Below, in pieces: positions 13,631 through 14,454 of a stretch of 14,454 nucleotides of DNA. Location of the stretch: NCBI RefSeq assembly GCF_002386445.1, contig NZ_DGIR01000030.1:1-14454 (forward strand). The letters are read 5' to 3'. The stretch comes from Pseudomonas sp. UBA4617. Lineage in GTDB: Bacteria; Pseudomonadota; Gammaproteobacteria; Pseudomonadales; Pseudomonadaceae. A program made the translations under genes and the position numbers. Position 1 is the first letter of the stretch; the number at the start of each line of letters is the position of its first letter. The notes beneath the pieces are model-generated. The model was not told the origin of the DNA. It was given only the letters and a program-made list of their open reading frames with translations, and did no database searches.

Positions 13631-14409
13631 TGAAAAAGTTGATTGCAGTATTTTTGCTGGCAGTGATGCCTGCCTTTTCCTTCGCGGCCGAAACCGGCCT
13701 GGAGCTGGACAAGGTCGACATCGACCTGAGCGACAAGGCCGCCATGCAGGATGGTGCGCGGACCTTCGCCAACTATTGCATGGGTTGCCACAGTGCCAAG
13801 TTCCAACGTTACGAGCGAGTCGCCGATGACTTGGGCATCCCCCACGAACTGATGCTCGAGAAGCTGGTGTTCACCGGTGCCAAGATTGGTGACCACATGC
13901 AGATTGGCATGAAGCCCAGTGACGCAAAGACCTGGTTCGGTGCCGCACCGCCCGACCTGACCCTGGTGGCCCGGGTGCGTGGCACCGACTGGCTGTACAC
14001 TTACCTGCGCAGCTTCTATGAGGACCCGTCGCGGCCGTACGGGGTGAACAACAAGGTGTTCCCGAACGTGGGCATGCCCAACGTGCTGGTCGGCCTGCAA
14101 GGAAACCAGGTGATCGGTTGCAAGCAGGTGCAGACCATGACCGATGGCAAGAAGCAGTTCGACCCGTTGACCGGCAGCCCGATCACCCATGAAGCCTGCG
14201 ACCAGCTGACCATTACGCCGAATTCCGGTACCCTGACGACCGAGCAGTTCGACGAGAAGGTCAAGAACCTGGTGACCTTCCTGGCCTATTCGGCCAACCC
14301 GGTCAAACTGGAAAGCCAGCGCATCGGTACCTACGTGTTGCTGTACCTGGCTTTCTTCTTCGTATTCGCCTATTTGCTCAAGCGTGAATACTGGAAGGAC
14401 GTGCACTGA
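13630..14409 (+). CDS. petC: Cytochrome c1 subunit of the bc1 complex
   Basis: A 259-residue membrane-anchored c-type cytochrome that takes electrons from the Rieske protein and passes them to a soluble cytochrome c. It has a Sec signal peptide (MKKLIAVFLLAVMPAFSFAA, cleavage near 19-20), the haem-binding CMGCH at 50-54, a likely axial Met149 in NVGMPNVL, and a C-terminal transmembrane helix (about 234-250) ending KREYWKDVH, facing the cytoplasm. Cys164 and Cys190 may form a disulfide. The frame is open back to 13537, but the start is ATG 13630, which shares a base with the petB stop (TGATG) and begins the signal peptide. AAAGGG ahead of the petB stop can serve as ribosome binding site. Confidence 0.97.
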   Translation: MKKLIAVFLLAVMPAFSFAAETGLELDKVDIDLSDKAAMQDGARTFANYCMGCHSAKFQRYERVADDLGIPHELMLEKLVFTGAKIGDHMQIGMKPSDAKTWFGAAPPDLTLVARVRGTDWLYTYLRSFYEDPSRPYGVNNKVFPNVGMPNVLVGLQGNQVIGCKQVQTMTDGKKQFDPLTGSPITHEACDQLTITPNSGTLTTEQFDEKVKNLVTFLAYSANPVKLESQRIGTYVLLYLAFFFVFAYLLKREYWKDVH

Positions 14410-14444
14410 TCACGCAGTAGTTTCTGGTTGTTGAACGCGCCCGT

Positions 14445-14449
14445 GGAGG
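14445..14449 (+). promoter_or_regulatory. Shine-Dalgarno of a gene starting just beyond the window
   Basis: GGAGG lies 5 bases before the window ends and 35 bases after petC. In Pseudomonas the stringent starvation protein gene sspA normally follows petC, so this is probably its ribosome binding site. The coding sequence itself is not in the window. Confidence 0.4.
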
Positions 14450-14454
14450 CCAGG

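Overview
The window is a stretch of chromosome from a high-GC gammaproteobacterium, almost certainly a Pseudomonas of the P. putida group. Evidence is the fused cysNC gene, a methionine gamma-lyase nearly identical in key segments to the classical P. putida enzyme, Pseudomonas-type REP hairpins, and the backbone order cysD-cysNC ... yhcB/hydrolase/trpS/zapE ... rplM-rpsI-petABC, which I know from other pseudomonads. It looks like core chromosome with one likely accessory insertion (mdeR-mdeA). I see no transposase, integrase, phage gene, CRISPR array, toxin-antitoxin pair, tRNA or rRNA.

Layout: (1) 1-2346, + strand: the 3' part of cysD and complete cysNC, making APS and PAPS from sulfate, closed by a strong terminator. 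(2) 2536-4339: divergent pair mdeR (Lrp/AsnC regulator, -) and mdeA (methionine gamma-lyase, +), with a 127-bp shared control region; an inverted REP pair follows. (3) 4502-5707: divergent yhcB-type membrane protein (-) and alpha/beta hydrolase (+, TTG start); trpS follows the hydrolase after 25 bp and ends at a terminator. (4) 7168-8262: zapE, an AFG1-type ATPase tied to cell division. (5) 8295-10468, - strand: a GlxA-type AraC regulator and a Tas-type aldo/keto reductase. (6) 10727-11562: rplM-rpsI behind a good sigma-70-like promoter, closed by a textbook terminator. (7) 11826-14409: petABC, the three-subunit cytochrome bc1 complex, with translationally coupled gene junctions; the last bases hold a Shine-Dalgarno for a gene just outside (sspA is expected there in Pseudomonas).

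Functional links: cysD-cysNC builds activated sulfate for cysteine and methionine synthesis, while mdeA degrades methionine, so opposite ends of sulfur metabolism sit side by side. petA, petB and petC supply all catalytic subunits of complex III. The most useful points for a second look are the C-terminal extra domain on TrpRS, the PVWY (not PEWY) Qo motif and b6-like haem spacing in cytochrome b, the missing phosphoserine-site serine in the CysC domain, the insertion-like mdeR-mdeA module lacking mdeB, and repeated 8-mers upstream of petA. I did not find a convincing new multi-gene system.
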